From NCBI GenBank assembly GCA_014904845.1, contig MU119209.1, positions 387,380-451,379 on the forward strand: DNA of 64,000 nt, in the 5' to 3' direction. The notes under the pieces are model-generated. The model had not been told where the DNA came from and did no database searches. It saw nothing but the letters and a program-made list of their open reading frames with translations. This document shows, in pieces, positions 1 to 10,586 of this stretch. Each line of letters starts with the position of its first letter. The first letter of the stretch is position 1. The position numbers were made by a program, and so were the translations under genes. This DNA comes from Acephala macrosclerotiorum. Lineage: Eukaryota > Ascomycota > Leotiomycetes > Helotiales > Mollisiaceae.

Positions 1-33
1 AGTCTTTGTCTGTTTCCACAAGGGGTCGCCATC

Positions 34-1347
34 ATGCCGTCCGCCAATGTTCCGACAGCGCCCGCCCACATTCCAGCTTGGAAAAGGTTGGGCCTCAAGC
101 TCAAATCTGCCCAAGAAACTTCAGAGCCTGCCGGTGAACCTTCGACAGAGCCTGACACGTTAAAGAGGAAAAGGACAGATGCGACCACAGATGACACGCT
201 CGCTAAGAAATCCAGGACGAGCCTCAATCTCTTGAGACAATTAGAATCGCAGGGCCCAGTCACTCCACAACTTGCGAGGAAGAAGTCTGTTACGTTCACC
301 CCAGAAACGAAAGTTGAGGACGGCGATAGCATAAAACAATTATTCAATAGCTGGGTCGCAGAGCAAAAATCCACCAACCCTTCATTCGAATTTAGCAATT
401 CAGCACCAGTCTTCAAGACACCAGGAGCCCCTCGCGTCGAAGAAGAAGTGGACGCCAACCTCGACGAGAAAGAACGCAGAGTCAAACGAGTCAAGACTCC
501 TAAGCCAGAGAAGCCCCAGAAGTCAAAACAACCAAAAAAGCCGACGAAAGCTACCAAGCCCTCAGCTCCATCTTCGAGACCGTTTCTTGCGTATTTGAAG
601 GAGTACTGCGAGTCCAGAAGCACTTGGAAATTCAACAAAAACCATCAAAACCACCTTCTACGGAACGCCTTCGACCTCGAGGTCATTCCTTCAGACAACA
701 CCCACTATCTCTTCGAATACGTAAGAGGATTGCAAGGAGGAGTGAGGACAAGGTTACGGGACACGGCGCTAGCAATTAAGGTCAAGGATCAAGAAGACGG
801 TACAGCAGTAATTGAGTCGACAATGGCGGACAGATTTCAGAGAGACTACGATATGGCGATGAAGGAGCATGTTGCAGAGATGACCGCACTCAATGCACCC
901 TCCAGTATGGGCTATGAGGAAGGAGTTCTTCTTGGACTTTCCGATAGGGCAATGGCAAAGAGAGTCGCCAAGAGATTGCGGGCAGAGAGAATCTTGGAGG
1001 AATTGGCTTCATCTCCCGATGGAATTGGTGCTGCGGTTGCCAATGGCGACGACGATGAAGGCGATCAGAAGCGACTCCGATACAGCGATGACATCCCGCA
1101 GCTGAAGGCTCCAAGAAAGCGAAAACAGAGAACTGCGGTGGACAATGATAGCAGCAGCTCTTCGGATGATTCTAGCAACTCTGACGAAGAGAGCTCGGAT
1201 GCTTCCGCCGAACAGGATGACCAAGGTGAAGATGGGGACGATGATACTTCATCAAGCTCGTCTAGCAGTTCGTCCGAGTCCGATTCTGAGGAGGGAGACA
1301 GCGGTGACAGTTCGGAGGAGTCGAGTGAGGAGAGCGATAGCGAGTGA
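34..1347 (+). CDS. WKF-domain nucleolar-type protein (C7orf50-like)
   Basis: Single-exon gene of 437 residues starting at an ATG. The middle carries a WKFNKNHQNHLL motif near residue 197, followed by a helical segment to about residue 330; this is the signature of the WKF (DUF2373) domain found in human C7orf50 and fungal relatives, which are associated with nucleoli and ribosome biogenesis. The N-terminal half is basic and lysine-rich with nuclear-localisation-like KKR clusters; the last 70 residues are a serine/aspartate/glutamate-rich acidic tail typical of nucleolar proteins. Exact function is inferred from the family only. The serine-rich tail creates long spurious open frames on the other strand. 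Domain call is firm, process less so. Confidence 0.85.
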   Translation: MPSANVPTAPAHIPAWKRLGLKLKSAQETSEPAGEPSTEPDTLKRKRTDATTDDTLAKKSRTSLNLLRQLESQGPVTPQLARKKSVTFTPETKVEDGDSIKQLFNSWVAEQKSTNPSFEFSNSAPVFKTPGAPRVEEEVDANLDEKERRVKRVKTPKPEKPQKSKQPKKPTKATKPSAPSSRPFLAYLKEYCESRSTWKFNKNHQNHLLRNAFDLEVIPSDNTHYLFEYVRGLQGGVRTRLRDTALAIKVKDQEDGTAVIESTMADRFQRDYDMAMKEHVAEMTALNAPSSMGYEEGVLLGLSDRAMAKRVAKRLRAERILEELASSPDGIGAAVANGDDDEGDQKRLRYSDDIPQLKAPRKRKQRTAVDNDSSSSSDDSSNSDEESSDASAEQDDQGEDGDDDTSSSSSSSSSESDSEEGDSGDSSEESSEESDSE

Positions 1348-2129
1348 TTGTCCATGGAAAGCTTGGAGCTTGGGAGGGGAAACGATGGACAGCTACGGAG
1401 TACATGGTGGGAAAAGTTACGGATGCGTTACGAATATCCTAGATGCGTGAGACTCTGCCTCGCGCTCAGGTAGAGAGCCAGGGTTTGCGATGATTTGCAC
1501 TGGTGAAGGAACTTGAGCCAGGATAGACTTGAGGATATGATACCCATAGAGCTCATTTTAGAGCCTCAAATGCAAATTAAACGATGATCTCAAAACCTTG
1601 TTCTCAATTGTCCGTATCTAAGACATAACTTTTCTATTTCGAAAAGTCATAGCCCGGAAACCGACATTTCATCAATACAAGACCAATAAGAACTCCCAAT
1701 GCAAGATCTGATATGCTTATCAAAAAGTGTGTCTCGTGAACAAAAGTCATGCATTCTCGCATGCAGTAGCTTCCCAAAGTCGAGCTGCTACTACGTCAGG
1801 GCACCGCCAAATTTCCAGCCACAGCAACCAATGACCGAAACCACCACCTGCACTTCTCAAATCCCATGTTCGAGTGAGATTTCCCCACGCACCCATAGGC
1901 CTGTCCTTATCAATTTCCCTCAAGCACTTCTAGGTATTTTCTTGCACACCGCAACTTGCGCCGACGCTCGAGAGCTTAGGATCTGCGCGAATTAAGTTAT
2001 ATTAGGCAGCCACATCTCAGGACAAAACCTCTGGTCCTTCATATTTCCACGATCTGCTGCTCGCAGAATCTTTTCATTTTGAATTAAGGGCAATATAGGG
2101 AACAGTGAAGGGGAGGAAGTATAGGTATC
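1348..2129. other. Intergenic region without supported gene
   Basis: 3' flank of the WKF-domain gene and promoter of the tetraspan gene. A 98-codon open frame lies inside (1699-1995), but it has no recognisable domain and no convincing coding bias. No RNA gene was seen. Confidence 0.5.
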
Positions 2130-2823
2130 ATGACGAGAGCTGCAATTTATGGCGTTGCGCTGGTCGCCTTTGTGGGAGGTATGCAGCGTCCCTCCTCTTG
2201 CCACAATTTGTAAACTAATAATTTCTGTTGTAGCGACCGCGATGACCTTCGCCTCAATCTTCATCCCAGACTGGATCACCTGGAGAGTCGAGACCGATGA
2301 TGGTGGCTTCAGAAAAACGATTGGACTACATCAAAGCTGTTCGAGCACGAATACTCAATGTCAATATTTCCCACAATACGAAGATTGTCATGGCACAGAC
2401 CGATATTTCTGCTCGATGTGGCGGTCGGTGGGATTCATGATGTCGTTTGCGGCTGTGTTGGAACTGGTTACAATAATGGCGTATGTGGTGGTTCTTGCGG
2501 GCGGAAAGCAGAAGAGGGAGAATAGTTGGAAGGTGTTGAGTTTCTTGTTGGTGGTTGTGGGACTTTTGCAGTGTGCTAGTATGGCTATTGTGGTATGTCT
2601 CGTTCCTAGAAGATGTCTGAATGTTGCTGACTCGAAGTAGGCCTATTTGTTCGACAACGATGATCGATTTTTCGTTGGATGGCAGTTGGACAAATCTTGG
2701 ATCCTGTGTACAGTGTCTTGGAGCATTGCGATTGTTTCCGCTGCTCTGATATCGCTCTCAGCATTTGTCATCCCATCAGAGGGCGACTATGAGCTTATTC
2801 CAAGCGAAAGATATGGAGGATAG
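2130..2823 (+). CDS. Claudin/PMP22-like tetraspan membrane protein
   Basis: Three exons: 2130-2178, 2234-2592 and 2641-2823, all joined by GT-AG introns in consistent phase, giving 196 residues. Four hydrophobic segments are visible at about residues 6-27, 82-105, 116-137 and 156-178. The first extracellular loop (28-80) carries four cysteines and a GLHQSC motif that resembles the GLW...C signature of the claudin/PMP22/EMP superfamily. Fungal members are plasma-membrane proteins linked to the cell cortex or wall, but the role of this one is unknown. The track start at 2149 is intronic-frame noise; the ATG at 2130 puts TM1 at the N terminus. Fold class is likely, function open. Confidence 0.75.
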
Positions 2824-3227
2824 ATGAAGATAGTGCATTACATTGGGCCTTATGAATCTCTCTCTCCTTTTGGAGCTTTGCTCTGGATATGATTAATGTT
2901 TGATTTCTGGTTCACGAGCTATGTTAATACTGCATCATAATGGGCGTTGGGAAGGTTGTATAATCATCATCATGGCGTATTCTCGTTTTATATACCATCT
3001 CTGCAAGTAGAAACGAAGCATTGTAGACAAAGTAATAATGATGTTCTGGATAACTTCGGAGTGGACACGAAAATAGCAGTAATAGTCAACCTCTTAAAAA
3101 TTCATAAGATAATTTGAAGGCGTTTAAAGTTCTTGCACCATCCCCCTAAATGACGCCTATAAGAAGCGGTCATCATTGGACACTAGTCGATTCAGAGGTA
3201 CAGAAAGTGGGGCTTTTTGCTATTGTC
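2824..3227. other. Intergenic region
   Basis: AT-rich spacer between the tetraspan gene and the tRNA-Leu(UAA) promoter. Nothing recognisable was seen. Confidence 0.5.
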
Positions 3228-3243
3228 TATATATATTAAAATA
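3228..3243 (+). promoter_or_regulatory. TATA-like Pol III upstream element of tRNA-Leu(UAA)
   Basis: TATATATATTAAAATA lies 33-48 nt upstream of the mature tRNA 5' end. The other tRNA and tRNA-like loci of this window carry a similar AT-rich element at the same distance, so it is probably a TFIIIB-binding upstream box. Confidence 0.6.
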
Positions 3244-3275
3244 GGTAAAATTTTGCTTACCAACGTGCAATAACA

Positions 3276-3430
3276 GCCGATTTGGCCGAGTGGTCTAAGG
3301 CGATGGTTTTAAGAGGGCTAACCCCCTTAAAAACACCATTATCGAAAGATGCGTGAGGTACGTGAAACCGTTCTTTGTTATACCAATACTTAAGTTAATC
3401 CTAAATCTAGTTCGAACCTCACAGTCGGCA
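3276..3430 (+). tRNA. tRNA-Leu(UAA) with two introns, one GT-AG type in the T arm
   Basis: Acceptor stem GCCGATT pairs with AGTCGGC (3423-3429), discriminator A3430. The D arm has TGGCCGAGTGG (A box). Anticodon stem is ATGGT/ACCAT; anticodon TAA is at 3310-3312. A 20-nt canonical intron (3314-3333) follows G37 and pairs with the anticodon. The type II variable arm has an ATC/GAT stem. The T stem GTGAG (3353-3357) is separated from TTCGAACCTCAC (3411-3422) by a 53-nt insert, 3358-3410, that starts GTACGT and ends CTAG. Excising it gives a perfect T arm, GTGAG-TTCGAAC-CTCAC, very like yeast tRNA-Leu(UAA). The B box is interrupted in the DNA, but the terminal AG of the insert recreates AGTTCGAACCT. 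A pseudogene is the main alternative. Confidence 0.85.
3358..3410 (+). other. Putative spliceosomal-type (GT-AG) intron in the T arm of tRNA-Leu
   Basis: 53 nt, donor GTACGT, acceptor CTAG, with TTAAT and CTAAA as possible branch sites, the latter very near the 3' end. It sits exactly between tRNA positions 53 and 54. Size and donor match introns of adjacent protein genes. Confidence 0.7.
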
Positions 3431-3444
3431 GCACAACATTTCTA

Positions 3445-3451
3445 TTTTTTT
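3445..3451 (+). terminator. Pol III terminator of tRNA-Leu(UAA)
   Basis: Run of seven T on the coding strand, 15 nt after the discriminator base. Confidence 0.7.
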
Positions 3452-3781
3452 GCACTTTTTGTTGATTTCGGGGCTCTGATTTGAAGCGAGGGGTAGCGGG
3501 GTTCTCTTTGACTGGGCCTGAGCCGGGGCACAAATGTCCCTCCTACTCGGGAACATTCAAAGACTATTCATGGTTGTAATCTTCCCTAACAAGAAAGAAA
3601 CAGTACAAATCTGGCAGCGAACTCCGAGCCTTGTCATTCTTTTGGAGCAAACTAAATCTCGTTCTCACCTTCCACTCAGGCCATCCTTATCAGAGGAGGG
3701 GTTGCTGATAAGCGTCCCTTTCCTTAAATCCGGCCTCCTCCTGCTCTCCTGCAATATTTCTGAACCTCCAGGACAATCACA
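3452..3781. other. Intergenic region, promoter side of the PhyH gene
   Basis: An 83-codon open frame (3534-3785) lies here without recognisable features; it ends at the start of the dioxygenase gene and is treated as noise. Confidence 0.45.
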
Positions 3782-4784
3782 ATGACGCCTTCACGCACAT
3801 CACCAGAGCCTACAACAACAACAAAAGACCAGGGCCTCACCAAAGAACAATTAGCAACCTTCAATCGAGATGGCTACCTCATCATCCCTGCCGCCCTCTC
3901 GCCCTCCACCATCTCATCCCTCCTCACAGAAACCCACTCCCTCCTCGACAAATTTTCTCTCGACGATCATCCAATGACCAAGTTCTCCACTGGAGAAAGC
4001 AGCGAACACGTAGGAGACGACTACTTCCTCACCTCCGGCAACAAAATCCGTTTCTTTTTCGAAGAAGGTACATTCACTTCTTCTCAGTGTCCCACCTCTC
4101 CACAATCACTAACCCAGATATCCAGATGCATTCGACTCACAAGGAAACCTAACGAAACCAAAATCTCTGGCAATAAACAAAATAGGCCACTATCTCCACG
4201 CCCTCTCACCCCCCTTCGCCTCCCTCCTCAGCCCCTCATCAACACACTCCCCGTCCGCCATCGCCCGTTCCCTGGGGTTTCGACAACCACAATGTCTACA
4301 AAGCATGGTGATCTGCAAACAGCCCGAGATAGGCGGAGCTGTCCCTCCACACCAAGACTCCACGTTCTTATACACAGATCCTCCATCTGCGGTGGGATTC
4401 TGGTACGCGCTTGAAGATGCTACGGTTGAGAATGGTTGTTTGAGTTTCTTGCCTGGGAGTCATAAGACGGCCGAGGTGGGGAAGAGATTTGTTCGTAAAG
4501 CTGGGGGAGGAGGAACGGAGTTTATTGATAATGCCGGAGCGAGATTTCCTCCGGGAAAGGAATATGGAAAGACGGAGGAAGGAGAAGAGGGGCAGTATGT
4601 GTTGGGGGAGGTGAAGGCTGGGGCATTGGTGTTGATTCATGGGAATCTATTGCATAAGAGTGAGAAGAACACGTCTCAGAAAGGGAGGATCATTTATACG
4701 TTCCATTGCATTGAGGGCGAGGGCTCGGTTTATGATGAGAGGAATTGGTTGCAACCACCCGAGGGAGGGTTTACGAAGTTATGA
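3782..4784 (+). CDS. Phytanoyl-CoA dioxygenase family protein (PHYHD1-like)
   Basis: Two exons, 3782-4067 and 4126-4784, split by a 58-nt GT-AG intron in phase 1; 314 residues. This is a cytosolic-type Fe(II)/2-oxoglutarate dioxygenase of the PhyH family. The HxD iron motif is PPHQDS (His171, Asp173); the distal histidine lies in LLHKSEKN (His272), followed by KGRIIY, whose arginine is the expected 2-oxoglutarate ligand. The N terminus has the family motif TFNRDGYLIIP. There is no peroxisomal PTS1 at the C terminus (ends TKL, which is not a standard signal) and no signal peptide. Closest family type is PHYHD1, whose physiological substrate is not settled. All catalytic residues are present, so it should be active. 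Confidence 0.9.
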
Positions 4785-5109
4785 GTGTAGAATTAGAAAA
4801 CGAATCTCACGATGACATTCTTGAGTCGTGGTTGTTGTATTGAGATGACTATGGCCAAAGCTGGCCCCCATCCCAAAGCCCGTACCTAGGCCATGCGTAA
4901 CGAAATGTGTGTGGAAACAGGTATCACCCGACTAACTTTTGCATACCTCCAAGCCGTATTGAGTCTCCATATGCAGGAGAAGACTTGAAAATATCTACCA
5001 CCAGCCACCACCCTGCAAGAAACCAGCCCGTCAAAACCCAAGTACCCCCAGGAAATATGCGCCAGTCGAATCAGATTCCAGAGATGCCCTCCCAGTACCC
5101 AAAGCCAAA
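4785..5109. other. Convergent intergenic region
   Basis: 3' ends of the PhyH gene and HRP1 meet here; it is presumably UTR. No other feature seen. Confidence 0.5.
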
Positions 5110-8059
5110 TCAACGAGCATATGGATGAAAACCCCTATTACCACCTCTACCACCACCACGATAGTTTGCACCCGGCTTACCAGCATTCTTCGGACCAGTT
5201 GGTGCATTAGCAGGTGGAGCACTGGCTGGCGTTTGTGGTGGTTGAGAACCTCTGCTACCACCACGTCCACCACGGCTACCTCCTCCATTGCTAGTTGGAA
5301 CCGCCGGTTGAGGAACATCATCATACATTCCTTCCCAAGAAGTTGGTCCTCCTCCACCCATACCATAACCACCTCCACCGTACTGAGATTGATCGCGTTG
5401 AGAACGGCGAGCTTGTTGTTGCTCGTACTTTTGCTGCTCGAACATCTGCTGCTCATAGGCGTTGTATCCAGGCGTGCCCATGCGTCCACCAGGATTGCTT
5501 CCTCCACCATTGCCGCCAAATCCAGCTGCTCCCATAGCACCAGCACCACCGCCCATTCCTTGCATCTGCATTTGCTGCATCTGTTGCATTTGTGCCATCA
5601 TAGCAGGATTCATGCCTTGCATACCAGCCATAGCTGCACCGGGACTCTGAGGACTCTGGCTTCGATTTCCTTGGCCCATCTGTTGTTGCATAGCTTGCAT
5701 TTGTTGCATTTGCATCATCATAGCTGGATTCATACCACCCATTGGCATGCCTCGTCCACCACCCATGGCCATTTGTTGTTGCATCATGGCGAAGTATTGT
5801 TGCATGCGTTGCCAGTACTGGGCCATTAGCTGAGGAGTCATACCGCCGGGCGCCATTTGACCACTACCACCACCTCCTTGCTGAACCTGGTTGGCGTTTT
5901 GGCTGTCGTCGTTGCCTCGTCGAAATTTACCTCCTCGAGCGCCACCGCGAGGTTCCTCTTCTTCTCGCATGTTGCCGCGTGGTTGAGCCTTCTTGACTTC
6001 GATTGGCTTACCGAGGATCTCAAGTGGTTGAGCTAGACACTGGTCGACGGCTGCTTCGCTGTCGAATGTGACAAAGCCAAAGCCTCTTGGTCGGCCGGTG
6101 TCTTTGTCCATCATGAGAGTAGCATCTACAACTCGGCCGAATTGCATGAAGTACTCTTTGAAGTCTTGTTCAGTGGCCTCTTGAGAGACACCACCAACGA
6201 AGATCTTGCTGGTCTTTTCTTGCTCATCTCGAGGAATTGCCCGCTTAGGGTCGATCTTTTTGAAAAATGAGCCATTGTGTTTGGGAGGGGTAAGGAGTTC
6301 AGAAGTAGAGGGGTGATGACGAAGAGAATTATCATGAGTCTGAAAGTCGGGTCTTACAATTTTACCATCAAGATAGTGCTCCTTAACCATGACTATGTTG
6401 ACGGTACGAGCATCCTTAAATGTCAGGAAACCAAAACCGCGAGAACGACCTGAGGCGCCATCTCGCATGACAGTACACTCCAGTACCTCACCGAACTGAG
6501 AGAAGTATTCTTTCAGTGATTCTGAAAATAGTAATATTAGATATGACCCAGATGAAGTCAGAATGGCCTTTCACTTACGATCGGTAGTCTCCCAATTCAA
6601 TCCACCAATGAACATCTTCCTGTTGAAACATAACTGATTAGCAATTGCACCTCAGTGGGAGAGAAGCAAAAAAATATGTCATGGATAGGAAAAGATATAG
6701 GAAATCCGAAAGAGGCATAGGCGGAATGGTAGGTAGTGTTTCGCATTTGAATCCCGGTTCTCGGTCTCGATTTGGAAACGGGGAATGCTTCGCTTGATAT
6801 TGTCCTGGTCGTCCACCATCAAATCTCAATAATATCCCCATCCAACACGACGTCCGTGGAGAAAGTACAGCTCAGCAGAACTCGAGGGGAAGAACATGCC
6901 GAGACCGGCCATAGCTGTTCATGGTGCAGCAGTTCCGTCAAGGGTCGTTCCCATACCACGGACAGCATTCCACAGACCAACACATCCTCGATGGCTTGCG
7001 ATGCCAAACGAACCGAAGGGAGTCATGCAACGAAGAATGACACCAAGATATATCCAAGAACAATGGTGTCTTTTGCTATCGTCATGCTAGGTACTGGCGT
7101 CGAGCGCTATGCGCTGCCTGATCTGTCTAGCCTATCTGTGGCCTCCTCTGATGCTCTATGAAGATTATCTCGACAATAGGCTATGTAGTAGTAGGCTTGA
7201 CTATGGCCGCTGTCGTTGGTGATTGCATGAGGCGTATTCAGTTCCCATCCATTCCTCCAACGATGCCTGCTTGTCCTCATATGTGTTCGCTCAAGTTCTC
7301 ATCTGGTCCGTAACGCTCACGTGTCTCTGGCTGCCACCCAATCAAGCTGCTCTGGAATCCTTTGCATCGCTGCAGGTTGAGCAAAGTCCTTAAGCTCAGC
7401 CAAAGCCATTTATTTGCTGCCAGAAAGCCAGCCCCCCTTCTCTCAAAGCCCAGTCTCACACCTGCATCCCTCCCATATAAAGATGTGGCCACCCGAATTC
7501 CTCCAATACATTCTCCTGAGTATTGTTGCTGTCTTCTGGCTGCGGTCTGTCGTCTAGGAGCTTACGCAAAGCTCGTATGATTAAGATCATGTGCTGAATC
7601 TGTATATAAGAACGAAAAGAAATGACAACTGTAATCTTACCCGTCTTCCTTGATGCCTGGCCCATGTTGTTCATGCGAGCTTGGTGTATCATAGCTATTG
7701 CCGTTGCCCAGGTTGAAATCAATCTCATCCTCCATGTCCTGTTCACCATTGTACATCTCCTCATCGGCACCGCCATTTTCCATAGCATGCTCATTTGTTT
7801 CCTCTACCTTCACCTCGGTGGCACCTGTGACCTCAGCTTTGACTTCGGGTTCGGGCGCAGCAGCCTTTTGTGCGGCATCGTCAGTGTACCTGGATATTTA
7901 TTAGCAAAATTGTCCGTACAGGTCGGGATTCTGTTCTGGTATGCGAAGCCCACAGATCGGGAGCTCGGGTTGTACGACGGCTGGTAAGCAGGCAGGCCCA
8001 GGACAGACAACTTACAGATCAGCGAAGAGATCCTCTTCGAAATTATCGGTCTCTGTCAT
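5110..8059 (-). CDS. HRP1: Hrp1-like RNA-binding protein (cleavage factor IB / hnRNP)
   Basis: Five coding exons read on the minus strand: 8016-8059, 7641-7889, 6579-6619, 6358-6521 and 5110-6255; 547 residues. Two RRMs follow an acidic N terminus: RRM1 starts KMFIGGLNW near residue 99 with RNP1 RGFGFLTF, RRM2 starts KIFVGGV near 183 with RNP1 RGFGFVTF. The linker DPKRAIPRDEQEK is the hallmark of yeast Hrp1/Nab4, which binds UA-rich efficiency elements in mRNA 3' processing and shuttles to the cytoplasm. The C-terminal half is Met/Gln/Gly-rich, with RGG-like ends suited to arginine methylation. Intron 7640-6620 is about 1 kb, far longer than its neighbours. Intron 6357-6256 is 102 nt without stop and could be retained in frame. 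Start chosen because MTETDNFEEDLFADLYTDD is the usual N terminus. Confidence 0.88.
6256..6357 (-). other. In-frame, stop-free intron of HRP1 (exitron-like)
   Basis: GTAAGA at the 5' end and AAAAAG at the 3' end on the minus strand; 102 nt, 34 codons without stop. Removing it joins DGKI to IDPKRAIPRDEQEK, the arrangement conserved in Hrp1. Retaining it adds 34 residues in the RRM1-RRM2 linker. Confidence 0.75.
6620..7640 (-). other. Long (1021 nt) intron of HRP1
   Basis: The donor GTAAGA follows KEDG and the acceptor CAACAG precedes KMFIGGLNW in matching phase. Open frames inside (for example 6772-7161 plus strand) show no domain. No RNA gene was recognised inside. Length suggests a regulatory role, for example alternative splicing. 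Confidence 0.7.
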
Positions 8060-8452
8060 ATTGAAGATGGTCGTAAGGTGACAAGCCTAGTTAGTGATCA
8101 ATTAGGAGAGCTGAAGATCTGTGATCGAATGTGGTCGTAAATCGTAAGGTACGAGGAAGTCGTAGATCAAGGCGCAAGAAAATCACTTTCTGTATCCAAG
8201 GCGATCTTGAAAGAGAACGAATGCGCCAGAAGACTCCATACGCTATGGGAGGCTGGCGAAAGAAAAGTGTTGTTGTGAAAGGTGGTGGGGAGGATGAGGT
8301 TGCTTGAAGGCTGAAGCTGTTGCTCGAGTTGGTTCAGAAACCTTTGACAACGCCGCTAGCCGAATCTAGGGAGGGGACTGAGATCAGCGCCTCGAAGACG
8401 ACACGCACTTCAGGAATGGAGTAAAGCTACCCGGAGTTCGGGTCTGCAAAAG
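8060..8452. other. Divergent promoter between HRP1 and GYP1
   Basis: About 390 bp shared by two divergent genes; 5' UTR and promoter. No specific box is claimed. Confidence 0.5.
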
Positions 8453-10586
8453 ATGTTTTCTTCTTCGAATGGAAGTAAGAAGCCTGTGCAGCAGGTGAGT
8501 CCGAAATATTTGGCTTTGAAGGAAGATAGGCTGATTGTGACCGCTTGTAGGAAATGGTTCAGGTCGGTCAGTTCACTCCCCCCTCGTTAGATACTGGAAG
8601 CCATGGAATGCCGACTATTTGTTTGTCTGGTTTGAAAGTTGCTGACATGCTCTTCAATTTCCAGAGAGATCAGAGTACGTCACGAATCCAATATGATACC
8701 ACAATCGAAAGTGCGGGGCAGAGGATGGACTTGAAATAGGGAATGCGCTGACTAGGAGCGTTCAGATCTGCGTCTCCTTTCTGGAAAAGCAGGACCTCTG
8801 AGGGGCGTAGAGACTCCTCTCCTATGAAGCCAAATCGGGATCCTGGATTAGTCGTGGGAGCTTCATATTCTCACGCGGATATGCTAAAGTTCGATAGCCT
8901 GTAAGTAAGAGTGGTTGGAGCATTGAACATTGCTCATTCGATGCAAGATCTATATCCTCCTCAGGTCGACCAAGGACACCTCCTTCATCATCCTCACAGA
9001 AAAATCGAAGTGATACCCCGCCTTTGCATAGAGGTTCGTCTGGTTTAGCATCCCCACCCAGAAGGACATACACAGAGTTCTTATCGACAACAAACAATGA
9101 TTGGAATGTGGAGGACGAGGGTGAGGACGATGATGATTATGGCTACGAAAACGACGATGGGGATGATTTTGGGTTACCTAGCATCTCGAGCATGAAGCGG
9201 AAAACGAAGAAAATACCTGAAGCGCGAAGTGCAGATTCTGAAGGCAACTTATCGCCATTTGGACACGGATTACAAGGCGGATTTGGTGGATTTGGTCCTC
9301 GAAGATTATCGAACAGTGCAGACATTGCGATAGAACGTCCTGCGCCGAGCTACCCTGTGGCGAAGAAGAGTGAGGGGAAGATATTACGTCCACAATATAA
9401 GGAAATCTTACGAGACCCTGCAAACTCGCTACACCTCATTAACCATCCTCCTATCCCACAAAATGCGTCATCAAAAGAGATTGATATTCACAATGCACGG
9501 ATAGGCAGGATCAATAAGTTCAAGAAGATACTTCAAGCCACTTCCGTTAATCTTGGGGATCTGAGAACTTTGGCATGGTCTGGAATACCAGAAGAAGTAC
9601 GGGCAATGACATGGCAACTGCTCCTGGGATATTTACCTACAAGCAGTGAGCGGAGAGTCTCCACACTTGAACGGAAGAGGAAAGAGTATTTGGATGGCGT
9701 GCGGCAGGCTTTCGAAAGAAGTGCAACCAGCACGGCACCTACTGGGAAAGTCAGAGGGCTTGATGAAGCGATTTGGCATCAAATCAGTATCGATGTCCCC
9801 AGGACGAACCCACATCTAGAGCTCTATAGCTACGAAGCTACGCAAAGATCATTGGAAAGAATCCTATATGTCTGGGCCGTACGGCATCCAGCAAGTGGCT
9901 ACGTACAAGGAATCAACGATCTTGTAACCCCGTTCTGGCAGGTATTCCTCGCCAGCTATATTACGGACTCGGACGTCGAAAGTGGGATGGACCCTGGACA
10001 ATTACCAAAAGCAGTCTTGGATGCTGTGGAAGCAGACTCGTTCTGGTGTCTAACGAAATTGCTAGATGGGATCCAAGACAATTATATCTTCGCCCAACCA
10101 GGAATCTTACGGCAAGTTGCTGCTCTCCACGACCTTACTGCAAGGATAGACGAGCCCCTTGCGAAGCATCTTGAACAAGAAGGCGTCGAGTTCATCCAAT
10201 TCAGCTTCCGGTGGATGAATTGTCTCCTCATGCGGGAGATCAGTGTCATGAACACTATTAGGATGTGGGACACTTACATGGTATGTTTTGAGTTTTTGAG
10301 TTTCTAAAATCAGAACTAACATATTCTATAGGCCGAGGAGCAAGGCTTCTCAGAATTCCACCTCTACGTCTGCGTGGCCTTTCTGGTAAAATGGTCAGAC
10401 AAATTACGAAAAATGGACTTCCAAGAAGTTATGATGTTCCTCCAAGCTCTGCCAACAAGAGACTGGACAGAGAAAGATATTGAGCTCCTCCTTAGCGAAG
10501 CTTTCATCTGGCAATCACTGTTCAAGGGATCTTCATCTCATCTCAAAGGAGGGTCGAGCCACACCCCCTCGAATGCTGGTTCATGA
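8453..10586 (+). CDS. GYP1: TBC-domain Rab GTPase-activating protein, Gyp1-like
   Basis: Firm exons: 8766-8900, 8948-10280 and 10332-10586. Proposed first exons: 8453-8494, 8551-8566 and 8665-8674, which join in phase with standard introns but are less certain; total 596 residues. The TBC domain spans roughly residues 270-560: IPEEVRAMTWQLLLGYLP, the arginine-finger motif ISIDVPRTN near 346-352 and the glutamine-finger motif GYVQGIND near 385-390, so the dual-finger catalytic site is intact. Gyp1 acts on Ypt1 at the Golgi. The N terminus is serine-rich and acidic. No ATG exists at 9024, where the open frame begins with TTG; coding clearly continues upstream. Family certain, exact paralogue likely. 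Confidence 0.85.

Noticed and set aside
3276..3430. Explaining the tRNA-Leu insert as a longer variable arm or an alternative T arm
   Set aside because: The variable arm is already complete (ATC/GAT stem), and only GT...AG removal yields a canonical T stem and loop.
5125..5829. 234-codon plus-strand frame rich in Thr/Ser/Leu/His
   Set aside because: Antisense shadow of the Met/Gln/Gly-rich C terminus of Hrp1.
6772..7161. 129-codon plus-strand frame inside the HRP1 intron
   Set aside because: No domain, no coding bias, and splice phases on the other strand explain the interval as intron.
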